DNA from: Sphingomonas aurantiaca
GTDB taxonomy: Bacteria; Pseudomonadota; Alphaproteobacteria; Sphingomonadales; Sphingomonadaceae
DNA length: 64,000 nucleotides
Reading direction: 5' to 3'
Assembly: GCF_003050705.1 (NCBI RefSeq)
Contig: NZ_QAOG01000006.1
Span: 1-64,000 of the forward strand
The notes beneath the pieces were generated by a model, which was not told the DNA's origin, ran no database searches, and worked only from the letters and a program-made list of their open reading frames with translations. Positions 8,624-17,901 of the stretch are shown piece by piece. Positions within the stretch are counted from its first letter, which is position 1, and the number at the start of each line of letters is the position of its first letter. The translations under genes and the position numbers were made by a program.

Positions 8624-9384
8624 TGGCGCGGTTCTCCGACAAGGTCGTCGTGATCACCGGTGCCGCCTCGGGTATCGGTGAAGGCGCTGCGCGCCGCTTC
8701 GCCGAGGAAGGCGCGACGCTGGTGTTGGGCGACATCGACACCGGCGCGCTCGACAAGTTGGCGGGCGAACTGGGCGGCATCGTCGAGACGCGGGAAACCG
8801 ATGTCACCGACCGTGCGGCCTGCGAGGTGCTGGTCGAGGCGGCGATCGACCGGTTCGGTCGGATCGACGTGCTCGTCAACGACGCCGGTGTCGACCATCT
8901 CGGCAAGGTGGACGAGGGCGACTTCTCCGAATTCACCAAGGTGATCGAGACGGACCTGTACGGCGTCGTCCATATGAGCCGCGCGGCGATCGCGCATCTC
9001 CGCGTGTCTAAGGGCTGCATCATCAACGTGTCGTCGGTGTCGGGGCTGGGCGGCGACTGGAACCACAGCTTCTACTGCGCAGCCAAGGGCGCGGTGAGCA
9101 ACTTCACCCGGGCGCTTGCGATGGACGAGGCCAAGAACGGCGTGCGCGTCAACGCCGTCAATCCGTCGCTGACCTATACGGCGTTGACCGCGGGGATGAA
9201 GGAACAGCCCGACCTGATAGCCAAGTTCGAGGAGCGTATTCCGATCGGGCGTGGCGCCGAGTCCGCCGACATCGCCGGCGCGATCGCGTTCCTGGCCAGC
9301 GACGACGCGCGCTTCGTGACGGGCGTCAACCTGCCCGTCGATGGCGGGCTGACCGCGTCCAACGGCCAGCCACCGCTGTCCTGA
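8620..9384 (+). CDS. short-chain dehydrogenase/reductase
   Basis: 254 residues, classical SDR with Rossmann motif TGAASGIG, the 'NDAGV' (NNAG variant), catalytic Ser in 'NVSSVSG' and YCAAKG (YxxxK). The acidic residue ending strand 2 (GDID) favours NAD(H). The substrate is unknown. Start is ATG at 8620 or 8623, overlapping the DJ-1-family stop; GGAG lies just upstream. Last gene of the three-gene operon, followed at once by a strong terminator. Confidence 0.9.
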   Translation: MMARFSDKVVVITGAASGIGEGAARRFAEEGATLVLGDIDTGALDKLAGELGGIVETRETDVTDRAACEVLVEAAIDRFGRIDVLVNDAGVDHLGKVDEGDFSEFTKVIETDLYGVVHMSRAAIAHLRVSKGCIINVSSVSGLGGDWNHSFYCAAKGAVSNFTRALAMDEAKNGVRVNAVNPSLTYTALTAGMKEQPDLIAKFEERIPIGRGAESADIAGAIAFLASDDARFVTGVNLPVDGGLTASNGQPPLS

Positions 9385-9389
9385 CATAA

Positions 9390-9425
9390 CGGGAGCGCGT
9401 GAATGCGCTCCCGGTCTATTTTTTG
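9390..9425 (+). terminator. Rho-independent terminator
   Basis: CGGGAGCGC (9390-9398) pairs perfectly with GCGCTCCCG (9405-9413) across a six-base loop, followed by TCTATTTTTT. It closes the catalase/DJ-1/SDR operon. Confidence 0.85.
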
Positions 9426-9482
9426 AAGTCCTTTCGGCAATGACCAATCCTATTACCCTCTGCCAGCAGATCGGCGCTGTCG

Positions 9483-10205
9483 ATGTCTGACGCTTCGAAC
9501 GTCGCGCCCAAGGTCGCTATCATCACCGGTGCGTCGCAAGGCCTGGGTGAGGGGATTGCCGACGCGTATCGCGCTTGCGGTTGGCGCATCGTCGGCGTGT
9601 CGCGATCGATTGCAGCGTCGCAATCGGACGACTGGATCACCGTCGCTGGCGACGTCGCCGATCCCGAAACCGCGAAGCGCGCGGTCATGGCCGCTCGCGA
9701 CCGGTTCGGGCGTGTCGATACGCTCGTGAACAATGCCGGCATATTCATTGGCGAGCACTTCACCGATTACACGGTCTAGCAGTACCGCCAGATCACGCAG
9801 ACCAATCTCGATGGCTTCTTTCACATGACGCAGGCAGCACTGCCGCTGATGGTCGCACAGGGCAGTGGTCATATCGTACAGATCGTCACCACGCTCGCCG
9901 AGCATGCCAATGCCGAATTCCCCTCGGTGCTGGCTTCGATGACGAAGGGTGGGCTCGCCGCGGCGACACGCAGCCTGGCAATCGAATATGCCGCCCGCGG
10001 CGTGCGCGCCAATGCGGTGTCGCCGGGTATCACCGAAACGCCGATGCATCCCCCCGAGACGCGCGCCGGCCTCGGACGGTTTCACCCGCTCGGACGGATG
10101 GGCACGGTCGCGGATGTCGTCGGCGGGGTGCTGTATCTCGAGGACGCCACGTTCGTGACCGGCGAGATACTTCATGTCGACGGTGGGCAGGTGGCCGGAC
10201 ACTGA
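9483..10205 (+). pseudogene. short-chain dehydrogenase interrupted by TAG
   Basis: The frame reads a complete SDR (TGASQGLG, LVNNAG, 'LASMTKGG', 'VSPGITETPMHPP', 'ILHVDGG') except for TAG at 9777-9779, after 'FTDYTV'. The frame continues without shift into 'QYRQITQTNLDGFFHMTQAA'. Relatives have an acidic residue there, so a GAG-to-TAG change is the simplest explanation. The active-site position has Ser instead of Tyr ('LASMTKGG'), as in some non-classical SDRs. Without suppression only a 98-residue stub is made. Confidence 0.8.
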
Positions 10206-10231
10206 AGGGGTGAGGTACGCACCCGCTTTTC
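10206..10231 (+). terminator. short terminator-like hairpin
   Basis: GGGTG (10208-10212) pairs with CACCC (10220-10224), followed by GCTTTT. A weak hairpin placed right after the broken SDR gene. Confidence 0.4.
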
Positions 10232-10309
10232 CTCTCCGATGGGCTTGGGACGGCATGCGCTCGGTGCCGAAGCGCTGACCGTTGCCGCCGTCCCTGACCG
10301 CCCTTGGTG

Positions 10310-12400
10310 CTACTGCAAGATACGTTCGGCGCAGTTGCGGACGAACGCGGCGCTCGCCTGCGGATGCCCGACCGGGAGCATATGGCCTCCGTCGGTCATC
10401 TCCAGCGTCGCGCCTGGAATTGCGGCGACTGCCCGCTCGCCGTCGATCGCAGGAGCTAACACTCGGTCGTCGCGGCCGTATAGCAGTGCGACCGGAATCG
10501 ACAGCTCGGCATAGCGTCTGACGATTGCGTTCAGGTCGATCTCGGCGCTGGCCAGTTCGACCAGTGCGGCGTTGACCGAAACCGGACGACCGCCGAGCCC
10601 ACCGCCGCCGCGCGTAGCGAAATCGGCCGGGACTGCATCGGGCGCGAAGATCTTGCCCCAGCGCATGCCATACGCCGCACGGCTGATCGGTGTGCCCAGC
10701 AGATTGGCGAAGATCGCGCGTGCGCCGGGGTTGCTTTCGATCGCGTTTGCCACCGAGGCAGGTATCGATCCAGGCGGCTGCGTCATCGGCGCCAGCAGCG
10801 CCAGGCCGGCGACTGCACCGGGGTGGTGCGTCGCCACGCCGAGGGCGACCGCACCGCCCAATGAATGACCGACGAGCAGCGGCGGACGATCGAGCGCGAG
10901 CTTGTCGATAAGCCTTGCAATAATCGCCGACTGGCCAAGGATACCGGACTGTTCGCCGGTAGGTACCGAATAGCCCGAGCCGGGCCGGTCGACCAGGATG
11001 ACGCGATACGTGTCGGCCAGCGCATCGGCGACGCCGTAGGAGAAGTTGCGCAGTTGCGCGCCCAGCCCGTGGATCAGGACGATGGGCGGCCCGGCACCGC
11101 GATCGACATAGTGGATCCGCGCGCCCGCGACGTCGATGAAACGGCCGTCCGCTGGCACGTCCTGCTTGATCCGCCTGGTCGTCGCGCGGGTGTAGACCGC
11201 AGCTGCTGCCAGCGTCGCAGCGATGATCCCGGCCGAGCGAAGTACGATAGAGCGTTTCGGGGCGTCATCGGAAACCGATCTGGACGCGAAAAAGCGGCGC
11301 ATGTCGGCGAGCAGCAGATCGGGCTGCTCCAGCGCGGCAAAATGCCCGCCTGCGGGCATCTCGGTCCACTGGACGATGTCATAGGTCTTCTCCGCCTGCG
11401 AGCGCGGCGGCGGCGGGAAGACCGGGTCGGGGAATGCCGCGATCCCGGTCGGTACGGCGATACGCGTTCCCGCGGGAAAGTTGCCCGATCCCTCCAGCAC
11501 GCGGCCACGGTACATCCAGGTCGACGTCACGAACGAACCCTCGACCAGATACAGCATGATGTTGGTCAGGAGCAGATCCTCGTCGAACGCTTGCCACAGG
11601 TCGGGGCGGCAGTGCGCATCGCGAGGCACGTCGGCCCATGCGCCGAACTTCTCCAGAATCCACGCCGCGACGCCGACCGGGCTGTCCGACATCGCGACGC
11701 CGAGCGTCTGCGGGCGCGTGCCCTGTTCCTGCGAATAGCCGGTTTCTTCCTTGGCGAGCTCGGCGCGCTTCGCAGCCCAGGCGACCTCGTCGGGCTTTTT
11801 CGGCGCCACATCTTTGGCCTGGAGCAGCACCATGTTCAGATGGAGTCCGGCGATCGCATCGGGATGCGCGTGCGCCATCCAGCCGCCGATCGCTGCACCC
11901 CAGTCACCGCCCTGCACAAGATAGCGTCGCGTGCCGAACAGCTCGACCATCAGGCCGTGCATGAGCTCTGCGGTCTGCTTCGGTCCGATCGGGGACACGG
12001 GGCGGCCCGAAAACGCGTAGCCGGGCAACGACGGAACGACGACGTCGTGACCGTCGGCGACGAGCGGCGCGATCAGCGCCTCGAACTCGAGGAACGACCC
12101 CGGCCAGCCGTGCAGCAGCAGCAGCGGGGGGCGTGATCCATCGCCGCGCACATGGATGAAATGGAGGCGCTGCCCCTGCACTTCGGCCGCGAATTGCGGC
12201 AGTAGGTTCAACCGACGCTCTTGCGCGCGCCAGTCGTAGCGCGTCAGCCAATAGTCGACGAGCCGCTTGAGATCGGCGAGGCCGACGCCTGACCGCCAGT
12301 CCTCCGCGTCCGGCATAATGCTCCAGTCGAACGCCTCAACCTTGGCATGGATGACGGCAAGTCGGTCTTCGGGTATCGCGATGAGGAAGGGTTCTGCCAT
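10310..12400 (-). CDS. epoxide hydrolase fused to a second alpha/beta hydrolase
   Basis: 696 residues in one uninterrupted frame. Residues 1-110 match the epoxide-hydrolase N-terminal region. The first core has HGWPGS (oxyanion, ~97), GGDWG (nucleophile Asp166) and 'GGHFAALEQP' (His353). After MRRFFAS (~368-373) comes a hydrophobic helix at ~384-403, then a second complete alpha/beta hydrolase: VLIHGLG, GHSLGG (Ser513), 'LYGRDDRVL' and 'GGHMLPVGHP'. Such parts are normally separate proteins. The linker helix resembles the N-terminal anchor of free membrane-bound hydrolases, so loss of a stop and start between neighbours is plausible. Topology and substrate are unknown. Confidence 0.85.
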   Translation of the reverse strand: MAEPFLIAIPEDRLAVIHAKVEAFDWSIMPDAEDWRSGVGLADLKRLVDYWLTRYDWRAQERRLNLLPQFAAEVQGQRLHFIHVRGDGSRPPLLLLHGWPGSFLEFEALIAPLVADGHDVVVPSLPGYAFSGRPVSPIGPKQTAELMHGLMVELFGTRRYLVQGGDWGAAIGGWMAHAHPDAIAGLHLNMVLLQAKDVAPKKPDEVAWAAKRAELAKEETGYSQEQGTRPQTLGVAMSDSPVGVAAWILEKFGAWADVPRDAHCRPDLWQAFDEDLLLTNIMLYLVEGSFVTSTWMYRGRVLEGSGNFPAGTRIAVPTGIAAFPDPVFPPPPRSQAEKTYDIVQWTEMPAGGHFAALEQPDLLLADMRRFFASRSVSDDAPKRSIVLRSAGIIAATLAAAAVYTRATTRRIKQDVPADGRFIDVAGARIHYVDRGAGPPIVLIHGLGAQLRNFSYGVADALADTYRVILVDRPGSGYSVPTGEQSGILGQSAIIARLIDKLALDRPPLLVGHSLGGAVALGVATHHPGAVAGLALLAPMTQPPGSIPASVANAIESNPGARAIFANLLGTPISRAAYGMRWGKIFAPDAVPADFATRGGGGLGGRPVSVNAALVELASAEIDLNAIVRRYAELSIPVALLYGRDDRVLAPAIDGERAVAAIPGATLEMTDGGHMLPVGHPQASAAFVRNCAERILQ

Positions 12401-12610
12401 ATGTACATCCTGCCGAAGGGGGTAAATCTTACTTCCCCGATTGAACTCATAACGTCGAACGCGCGAAGGTCGCCGAAAGGGGCTTCGGAGCGAGATGAAC
12501 AGACGGCGGCTTTTGGGACGCGCGTACGGCGGTTCGAACGTCCGGAAGTGGATCTTCCTGATGCCCGACCCATCGCGCGCCGGGGCGATTGTGGCCCCCT
12601 GATGCGCGCG

Positions 12611-13171
12611 TCAGGACAGTGCGTCCTGCCGAAGGTAGGCAAACATGTGCGACGCATAGTCTGCCTTTCCCAGCTCGATCCCCTGTGCTCGGATGATCGA
12701 GTATGCGGTCACCACGTGGAAATAGAACTGCGGCAGCGCCCAGTCGCGCGCATATTGCTCCGCCGTTAGGTCGAGGATCATTCCGTTTGGCAGCGCGTGG
12801 GCGATCGGTGCGGCAGGGTCGATCGTGATCCCCGCGGCTGCGGCGGCCTCGACCACTGCGATCGTCTCGACGATCCGGGCTTGGGCATCCGCGAGCGTAC
12901 CGGGCCGCTCGCCAGCGTTTCGACCCTCGTCGAGCAGGGTCTCCAGCGCTGGCGGAAACGCCTGATCGAGCAACCGGAACACGCCTTCCTGCGCTTGTCG
13001 GCACGCAAACCGGACTTGTGTCGCCAAGGGGAACATGTCCGGCGCGAGCCGCGCCGCCAGCAGCGTGTCCACGCTCCCGTCTGGCCGCTGCGTCTCGGCC
13101 TTGGAGAGCCACTGCGACAACGCTCCCAGCATCTGGACGTAGGTGGGGACGACAAAATCTGAGAGCGTCAT
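12611..13171 (-). CDS. DUF1993-family protein
   Basis: 186 residues, mostly helical, with the family opening 'YVQMLGALSQWLSKAE', a central helix-rich region and the closing 'LPQFYFHVVTAYSIIRAQGIELGKADY' typical of DUF1993, a DinB-like four-helix fold. Function is unknown; relatives are often near stress or detoxification genes. It is flanked by an aldo/keto reductase remnant and the hydrolase fusion, with no obvious operon. Confidence 0.85.
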   Translation of the reverse strand: MTLSDFVVPTYVQMLGALSQWLSKAETQRPDGSVDTLLAARLAPDMFPLATQVRFACRQAQEGVFRLLDQAFPPALETLLDEGRNAGERPGTLADAQARIVETIAVVEAAAAAGITIDPAAPIAHALPNGMILDLTAEQYARDWALPQFYFHVVTAYSIIRAQGIELGKADYASHMFAYLRQDALS

Positions 13172-13252
13172 GGGGCTTCGCTATTCTAGCGGGTCGGCAG
13201 GTCGATCCCGCTCCCGGTCTACACAGGCCGGCCGCGCGGAGCCAAGCGTTCG

Positions 13253-13417
13253 TCAGCTAATGCCGTTGCGCGCGGCCGTCTCCCGGTCGGGAAGCGCCAG
13301 CGCCGCCACGGCGAGATTTTCGCGAAGGTGCGCCACGGACGGCGTGCCGGGGATCGGCAGGATGTCAGGCGACCGCCGCAGCAAACACACCAGCGCCGCC
13401 TCCATCGGCGTCGCGTT
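13253..13417 (-). pseudogene. aldo/keto reductase, C-terminal fragment
   Basis: About 54 codons read NATPMEAALVCLLRRSPDIL, then PIPGTPSVAHLRENL and 'LALPDRE', ending at a stop. This is the C-terminal NADPH-binding segment of aldo/keto reductases ('LLxRSPxxLPIPGTxSxxHLxEN'). The barrel with the catalytic Tyr, Lys and His is absent upstream, where the L,D-transpeptidase gene ends. Confidence 0.75.
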
Positions 13418-13509
13418 GCGCGAAGTTATTGATCGCCATCGGTTCAGCGTGGCCCGTCGGTCGACTGTCCCACGATGGGTGCGTTCGCGGGCAAAGGGAA
13501 AGGTTGTGA

Positions 13510-15066
13510 CTAAGGGCCGATGTCGATCGCCTGCGCTTCCGCCCTGCGCGCCGACGACTTGGCAAAACCGAGTTGCTCGGCGATCGGATCGTTCCAGCCG
13601 TATGGGTCGGTGCGGAAGGCTATCGCCCCGTCGGCACCGACATAGACATTGTGATAGAGCAGCCGGACCGGAATACGACGCGGCAACGGCACGAAGGTCA
13701 TCTCGCCCGTCGCCTGCGCAGCCTGCCACGCGTCCGCGACGCCCTCGTCCTCGGCGAGCATCTGCGCGAAACCGAGCGCGTCCTCGACGCGGACGCAGCC
13801 ATGGCTAAGATGGCGCTGGCTGCGCTCGAACAGCGCCGGCGCCGAGGTGTCGTGCAGGTAGATCGCTTGGTTGTTGGCCATGTCGAACTTGACGAGGCCG
13901 AGCGCATTGTCGGGCCCCAGTTGCTGGACGATCCAGCCGTCACGCAGCACCATGTTGTGCGCCTGCAGATACGCGTCGTCGACGTTCGCCATTTCGCCGT
14001 TCTGGATCGATTTCGGAACGGTCCAGGTCGGGTTGGCGACCAGCCTGAAGATCGGCGATGCGAGCGCCGGGGTCTCGTGCCCGGGTTCTCCAACGACGAC
14101 CTTTCGCTCGTCCACCACCGTGCCGTCGCGGTAGTACCGCAACTGTGACGCTGCGGTGTTGACGTCGATCCGCGTGGCAGGTGGCGTGCGTTCGAGCCAG
14201 CGCCGGCGTTCGAGCGCAACGCCCAACCCCCGGGCGCGATCGCCGGCGCCTAGGTTGAGCACCCTCAGCGTCTCGGGGCCGACGACGCCGTCGGCGGCAA
14301 TCCCGTAATCGGTTTGCAATCGCTTCAGCGCGTCCGCCAGTGCCTGCGTGTAGAGCGCCGACGTGGGGGAAGGCGCGAGCAGCAACGGCTCTGCCGCTGA
14401 ACCGGAAGGCGCCAGATAGCCGCTTTGCGTCAGCCGATCGGCAATGGCCGCCACCCGCGGGTCTCGAGTGCCGACACGGATCACGCCACCGGCGATCGGC
14501 TGGGTCGGCCCGGCTGCAGCTGCGGCCTGGCTAAAGCGGAGATAAGCGTCGGACAAAGACCGGTACTCGGCGTCCTGCGGTGCCAGCGACTCCAGCCACT
14601 CGGTGAGTTTACCGGTCGCAAGGGCAACGCCGAGACCGTCTGTAACGTCGGTTTTCGGGCGGGGCAGGGTATAGACTTCGTGCAACGAGGCAGGATCGAT
14701 GCGTCCTCCTGCCAAAGCTTCGGCATAGGAGACGGCGGCGCGCGACCGCGCTACGTCGGCGACGGCGGGGCTTGCATCCGTTGCGTCTGCGCCGGCGAAG
14801 GCCAGATGGTCGAGACCGTGCCGGCCGCGGTCGGCGAGCGCGGACTCGAATGCGGCGATGCTCTGCTTGGACCACAAAGCCCGCCATTTCGACCTGGCGT
14901 ACAACGTCCGAAGCCTGGGATCCGTCACGTCGGCCTTGTCGATCGCCATCGCGATGGGGTCCGGACGGGCTACGGCGTCGATCGGAACGACCTGAGCGTG
15001 CGCCGCTCCATGGGTCAGCAGGATCAGGAGCGGGACGGTGGATTGGTACAATGTCTTCAAGCGCAT
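13510..15066 (-). CDS. L,D-transpeptidase, YcbB/LdtD type
   Basis: 518 residues with a signal peptide (MRLKTLYQSTVPLLILLTHG, then AAHAQ). It links peptidoglycan stems by 3-3 cross-links in the periplasm. Order: helical scaffold (~40-190), a peptidoglycan-binding domain (~235-275, 'LKRLQTDYGIAADGVVGPET'), then the YkuD catalytic domain with HLSHGCVRV (catalytic Cys424, His422). A capping insertion and the 'NPTWTVPKSI' strand identify the YcbB-like large subgroup. Length is normal. The ATG at 15066 is the only sensible start. Monocistronic as far as visible. Confidence 0.92.
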   Translation of the reverse strand: MRLKTLYQSTVPLLILLTHGAAHAQVVPIDAVARPDPIAMAIDKADVTDPRLRTLYARSKWRALWSKQSIAAFESALADRGRHGLDHLAFAGADATDASPAVADVARSRAAVSYAEALAGGRIDPASLHEVYTLPRPKTDVTDGLGVALATGKLTEWLESLAPQDAEYRSLSDAYLRFSQAAAAAGPTQPIAGGVIRVGTRDPRVAAIADRLTQSGYLAPSGSAAEPLLLAPSPTSALYTQALADALKRLQTDYGIAADGVVGPETLRVLNLGAGDRARGLGVALERRRWLERTPPATRIDVNTAASQLRYYRDGTVVDERKVVVGEPGHETPALASPIFRLVANPTWTVPKSIQNGEMANVDDAYLQAHNMVLRDGWIVQQLGPDNALGLVKFDMANNQAIYLHDTSAPALFERSQRHLSHGCVRVEDALGFAQMLAEDEGVADAWQAAQATGEMTFVPLPRRIPVRLLYHNVYVGADGAIAFRTDPYGWNDPIAEQLGFAKSSARRAEAQAIDIGP

Positions 15067-15339
15067 GCCGGTCTAACGAGCCAGTCGGCAATGTGGACCA
15101 GGACGACGGCCGGTCGTTGCAGAAATCTGCCGTTCGGCGTGCTGTCGCCGGCCTAAAGTCGATCGCCGTCGCGCGCCGCGTCGTCGTTTACCTGACGGTG
15201 TGCAATCGCGCTGAATATAGCGAGTGTACACATCGCCAGGCTTTCGAAGGTCGGCCGAATTCTCCCCGTCAATGCGGCTCCGTCGTCAACGGTTTGCTTA
15301 CATGAGCAAGCGGGCGAAGTTGGAAATTACAGGCCGACC

Positions 15340-15412
15340 CCCAGTGTCCGACTATGGGTCCCGCTGGGCCCAACCGACCGGGCCATCAACGCCCGATTAC
15401 CGACGTTCGCGG
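15340..15412. repeat. degenerate intergenic motif, copy 4
   Basis: GTGTCCGACTATGGG, AACGCCCGATTACCGACGTT. Shares AACGCCC, ATTAC and GACGTT words with the copies near 509 and 1101. Confidence 0.3.
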
Positions 15413-15431
15413 CTGGCTGATCCAACGGAAT

Positions 15432-15560
15432 CTAAGGTAGCAGGTAGGCGTAAGCCACGAAGAACGAGATCGTCATAGTGACAAGCAGGATGCCTATCCC
15501 GAGCCAGCCATTGAGAGGGGGCTTCTTGGACTTGCTGGCTTCGCGAGATTATTTTGTCAT
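15432..15560 (-). pseudogene. small single-helix membrane protein with early stop
   Basis: From ATG at 15560 the frame reads MTK, then TAA at codon 4, then 'SREASKSKKPPLNGW', 'LGIGILLVTMTISFFVAYAY' and 'LLP' to a TAG at 15432. A Lys-rich cytoplasmic tail followed by one 20-residue helix makes a credible small inner-membrane protein of about 40 residues. The TAA may be a disabling mutation, or translation may begin at an unusual codon after it. Confidence 0.45.
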
Positions 15561-15625
15561 GCCGCGACTATAGGCTCGAGCGGTTTCCGGCGAAACCCAA
15601 ACCGGCTTTCAAGGCCTGGTCCATG

Positions 15626-15742
15626 CTATCGGGAAAGCTTCACCTCCTCGTCGGCGCTACGCGTTTCGTCCACGATGTCCAGAAGCGCCTTGACGACCTC
15701 GTTGTCAGAGGAGTGCGTTGTACCCAGTTCGAATGTCCGTAG
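15626..15742 (-). other. possible gene remnant
   Basis: An open frame reads 'RLRTFELGTTHSSDNEVVKA' then 'LLDIVDETRSADEEVKLSR' to a stop at 15626. Charged, helix-like composition suggests a real protein tail, but no start codon or family was found. Confidence 0.25.
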
Positions 15743-15793
15743 CCTAGCGGCATGACCGGTGAGGCGGGGACGCCACAGCGGTTCGTCGGGATG

Positions 15794-16289
15794 CTACCTC
15801 AGTCTCATCCAGTTCGTGCCGGTCCGCTCGACGTCGCCCCCCGTAGGAGTCGGCCATCAACCTCTCGAAACGCGCCTTGTCCCCGCAAAGCCGATGCCGG
15901 TCGGTGTTGGACGGCGGACCCATGATCGCGGGCGGGAACGGGTCATCCACGCCGATCGACGTGCGCGAGCCCGCTGCAGCATCGAATTCCATGAAGAAAA
16001 TGGTCAGCCACTGCGGAGCGGAGAGGCCGGTGCCGGCCGCCGGGGCCCCGCACCAGCGGCGCTCCAAGGCGCTGGGCGTCGGGACCAATGTCTTTTCCGC
16101 GATCCGGTGGCGTGCGATCGGCGAGTTCATCTCGAATTTGGCATTCTCGCGCGCGAAGCCGATCTTGGCCTAGACGGTGTCCCTGGTCCGCAACGAAACC
16201 TTCGCCACAGCCTTGCCCTCGAGGGCCGCCCGGAGCGCTCGTTTCAAGTAGACTTGGCCTGCTCGGTGATCGCAGACAGGGGACGCCAT
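15794..16289 (-). pseudogene. degraded gene of unknown family next to tRNA-Glu
   Basis: From ATG at 16289 the frame reads MASPVCDHRAGQVYLKRALR… and meets TAG after 'SLRTRDTV'. It continues in frame as 'AKIGFARENAKFEMNSPIAR' … 'WLTIFFMEFDAAAG' … 'NTDRHRLCGDKARFERLMAD' 'SYGG'. A one-base shift in a G run near 15840 then gives 'DVERTGTNWMRLR' and a stop at 15794. The regular amino-acid composition in one frame supports a former gene. I do not recognise the family. Its position beside a tRNA suggests, but does not show, remains of an integrated element. Confidence 0.4.
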
Positions 16290-16369
16290 GCGGGTCCGCT
16301 TCGATCCATCTGTCCCGATGACGGGCAAAAGAAGCGTAAATCCGCGCATTTCCGAGGGTTAGTCGGAAA

Positions 16370-16444
16370 TGGTGACCCCTACGAGAATCGAACTCGTGCT
16401 TACGCCGTGAGAGGGCGTCGTCCTAACCGCTAGACGAAGGGGCC
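16370..16444 (-). tRNA. tRNA-Glu (anticodon CTC)
   Basis: The minus strand reads GGCCCCT…AGGGGTC acceptor arms, an anticodon stem ACGCC/GGCGT around loop CTCTCAC (anticodon CTC, reading GAG), a T arm with GTTCGATTC and discriminator A. CCA is encoded at 16372-16370. Length without CCA is 72. Confidence 0.95.
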
Positions 16445-16527
16445 GTTAGCAGATGCGGGCGTCTACGGAACGTGGCGGCGGTCGTCAACCCGGTTGCCGC
16501 ATATTCCTTCGACGCCCGTCATTTTTC

Positions 16528-17901
16528 TCAGGCGGCGACCTTCTTGCGCTCGGCCATTTCCTCGTTGAGCATCTCGGCCAGCAGGAAGGCGAGCTCGAGG
16601 CTCTGGCTGGCGTTGAGGCGCGGGTCGCAGTGCGTGTGGTAGCGATCGGCGAGGCTCTGCTCGGTCACGTCGACCGCGCCGCCGGTGCACTCCGTCACGT
16701 TCTGCCCGGTCATCTCGGCATGGATGCCGCCGGCGTGCGTGCCTTCAGCGCGGTGGACCGCGAAGAAGCCGCGGACTTCGGCGAGGATCCGGTCGAAGGG
16801 CCGCGTCTTGTAGCCGTTGGCGGCCTTGACGACGTTGCCGTGCATCGGATCGCAGCTCCAGACCACCGGATGGCCCTCGCGCGTCACGGCGCGGACCAGG
16901 CGGGGCAAATTCGCCTCGATCTTGTCATAGCCATAGCGCGTGATCAGCGTCATGCGGCCGGGGATGCGCGCAGGGTTGAGCGTGTCGAGCATCCGCAGCA
17001 ACGCGTCGGGCTCGAGGCTCGGGCCGCACTTGATGCCGATCGGGTTGCCGATGCCGCGTAAATACTCGACATGCGCCGAGCCTTCGAAGCGCGTGCGATC
17101 GCCGATCCACAGGAAATGCGCGCTGGTGTCGTACCAGTCGCCGGTCAGCGAATCCTGCCGGGTCAGCGCCTGCTCATACTGGAGCAGCAACGCCTCGTGG
17201 CTGGTGTAGAAATGCGTCTGCGCGAGCTGCGGCACGGTCTCGGGATCGATCCCGCACGCGGCCATGAACTCGAGTGCCTCGCCGATCCGGTCCGCGGTCT
17301 CGGCATATTTCTTCGACCAGGGGCTGCGGCCCATGAAGTCGTGAGTCCAGCGATGAACCTGGTGCAGGTTCGCATAGCCACCCTGCGCGAACGCGCGCAG
17401 CAGGTTGAGCGTGGCGGCCGACTGCGAGTAGGCGCGGATCATGCGCTGCGGATCTGGCGCACGCGAGGCGGCGGTGAACGCGATGTCGTTGACATTGTCG
17501 CCGCGGTAGGACGGCAGCTCGACGCCACCGATCGTCTCGGTATCGGTCGAGCGCGGCTTGGCGAACTGGCCCGCCATGCGACCGAGCTTCACGACCGGCA
17601 GCTTCGACGCATAGGTGAGCACGACCGCCATCTGCAGGATGACGCGGAACGTGTCGCGGATGTTGTTTGCGCTATGCTCGGCAAAGCTCTCGGCGCAGTC
17701 GCCGCCCTGCAGCAGGAATGCCTTGCCGGCCGCGACCTCGGCGAGGCTCGCGGTCAGGTTGCGCGCTTCGCCGGCAAAGACGAGCGGTGGAAAGCTGGCA
17801 AGCTGGTCGGTCGCTGCGGTCAGCGAGGCGGCGTCGGTATAGGTGGGGAGCTGTCGTGCTTCGTGTCGTGTCCAGCTGTCAGGGGCCCAGTTCGCGGCCA
17901 T
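16528..17901 (-). CDS. class II 3-deoxy-7-phosphoheptulonate (DAHP) synthase
   Basis: 457 residues, plant-like (type II) DAHP synthase, catalysing the first step of the shikimate pathway from phosphoenolpyruvate and erythrose 4-phosphate. Diagnostic segments are [14 protein letters not shown], '[14 protein letters not shown]', '[15 protein letters not shown]', 'YRGDNVND', 'WSCDPMHGN' and '[18 protein letters not shown]'. Length is normal for the family. The ATG at 17901 begins [10 protein letters not shown], the usual start. It stands alone, just downstream of tRNA-Glu on the map, with the same orientation. Confidence 0.95.
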   Translation of the reverse strand: MAANWAPDSWTRHEARQLPTYTDAASLTAATDQLASFPPLVFAGEARNLTASLAEVAAGKAFLLQGGDCAESFAEHSANNIRDTFRVILQMAVVLTYASKLPVVKLGRMAGQFAKPRSTDTETIGGVELPSYRGDNVNDIAFTAASRAPDPQRMIRAYSQSAATLNLLRAFAQGGYANLHQVHRWTHDFMGRSPWSKKYAETADRIGEALEFMAACGIDPETVPQLAQTHFYTSHEALLLQYEQALTRQDSLTGDWYDTSAHFLWIGDRTRFEGSAHVEYLRGIGNPIGIKCGPSLEPDALLRMLDTLNPARIPGRMTLITRYGYDKIEANLPRLVRAVTREGHPVVWSCDPMHGNVVKAANGYKTRPFDRILAEVRGFFAVHRAEGTHAGGIHAEMTGQNVTECTGGAVDVTEQSLADRYHTHCDPRLNASQSLELAFLLAEMLNEEMAERKKVAA

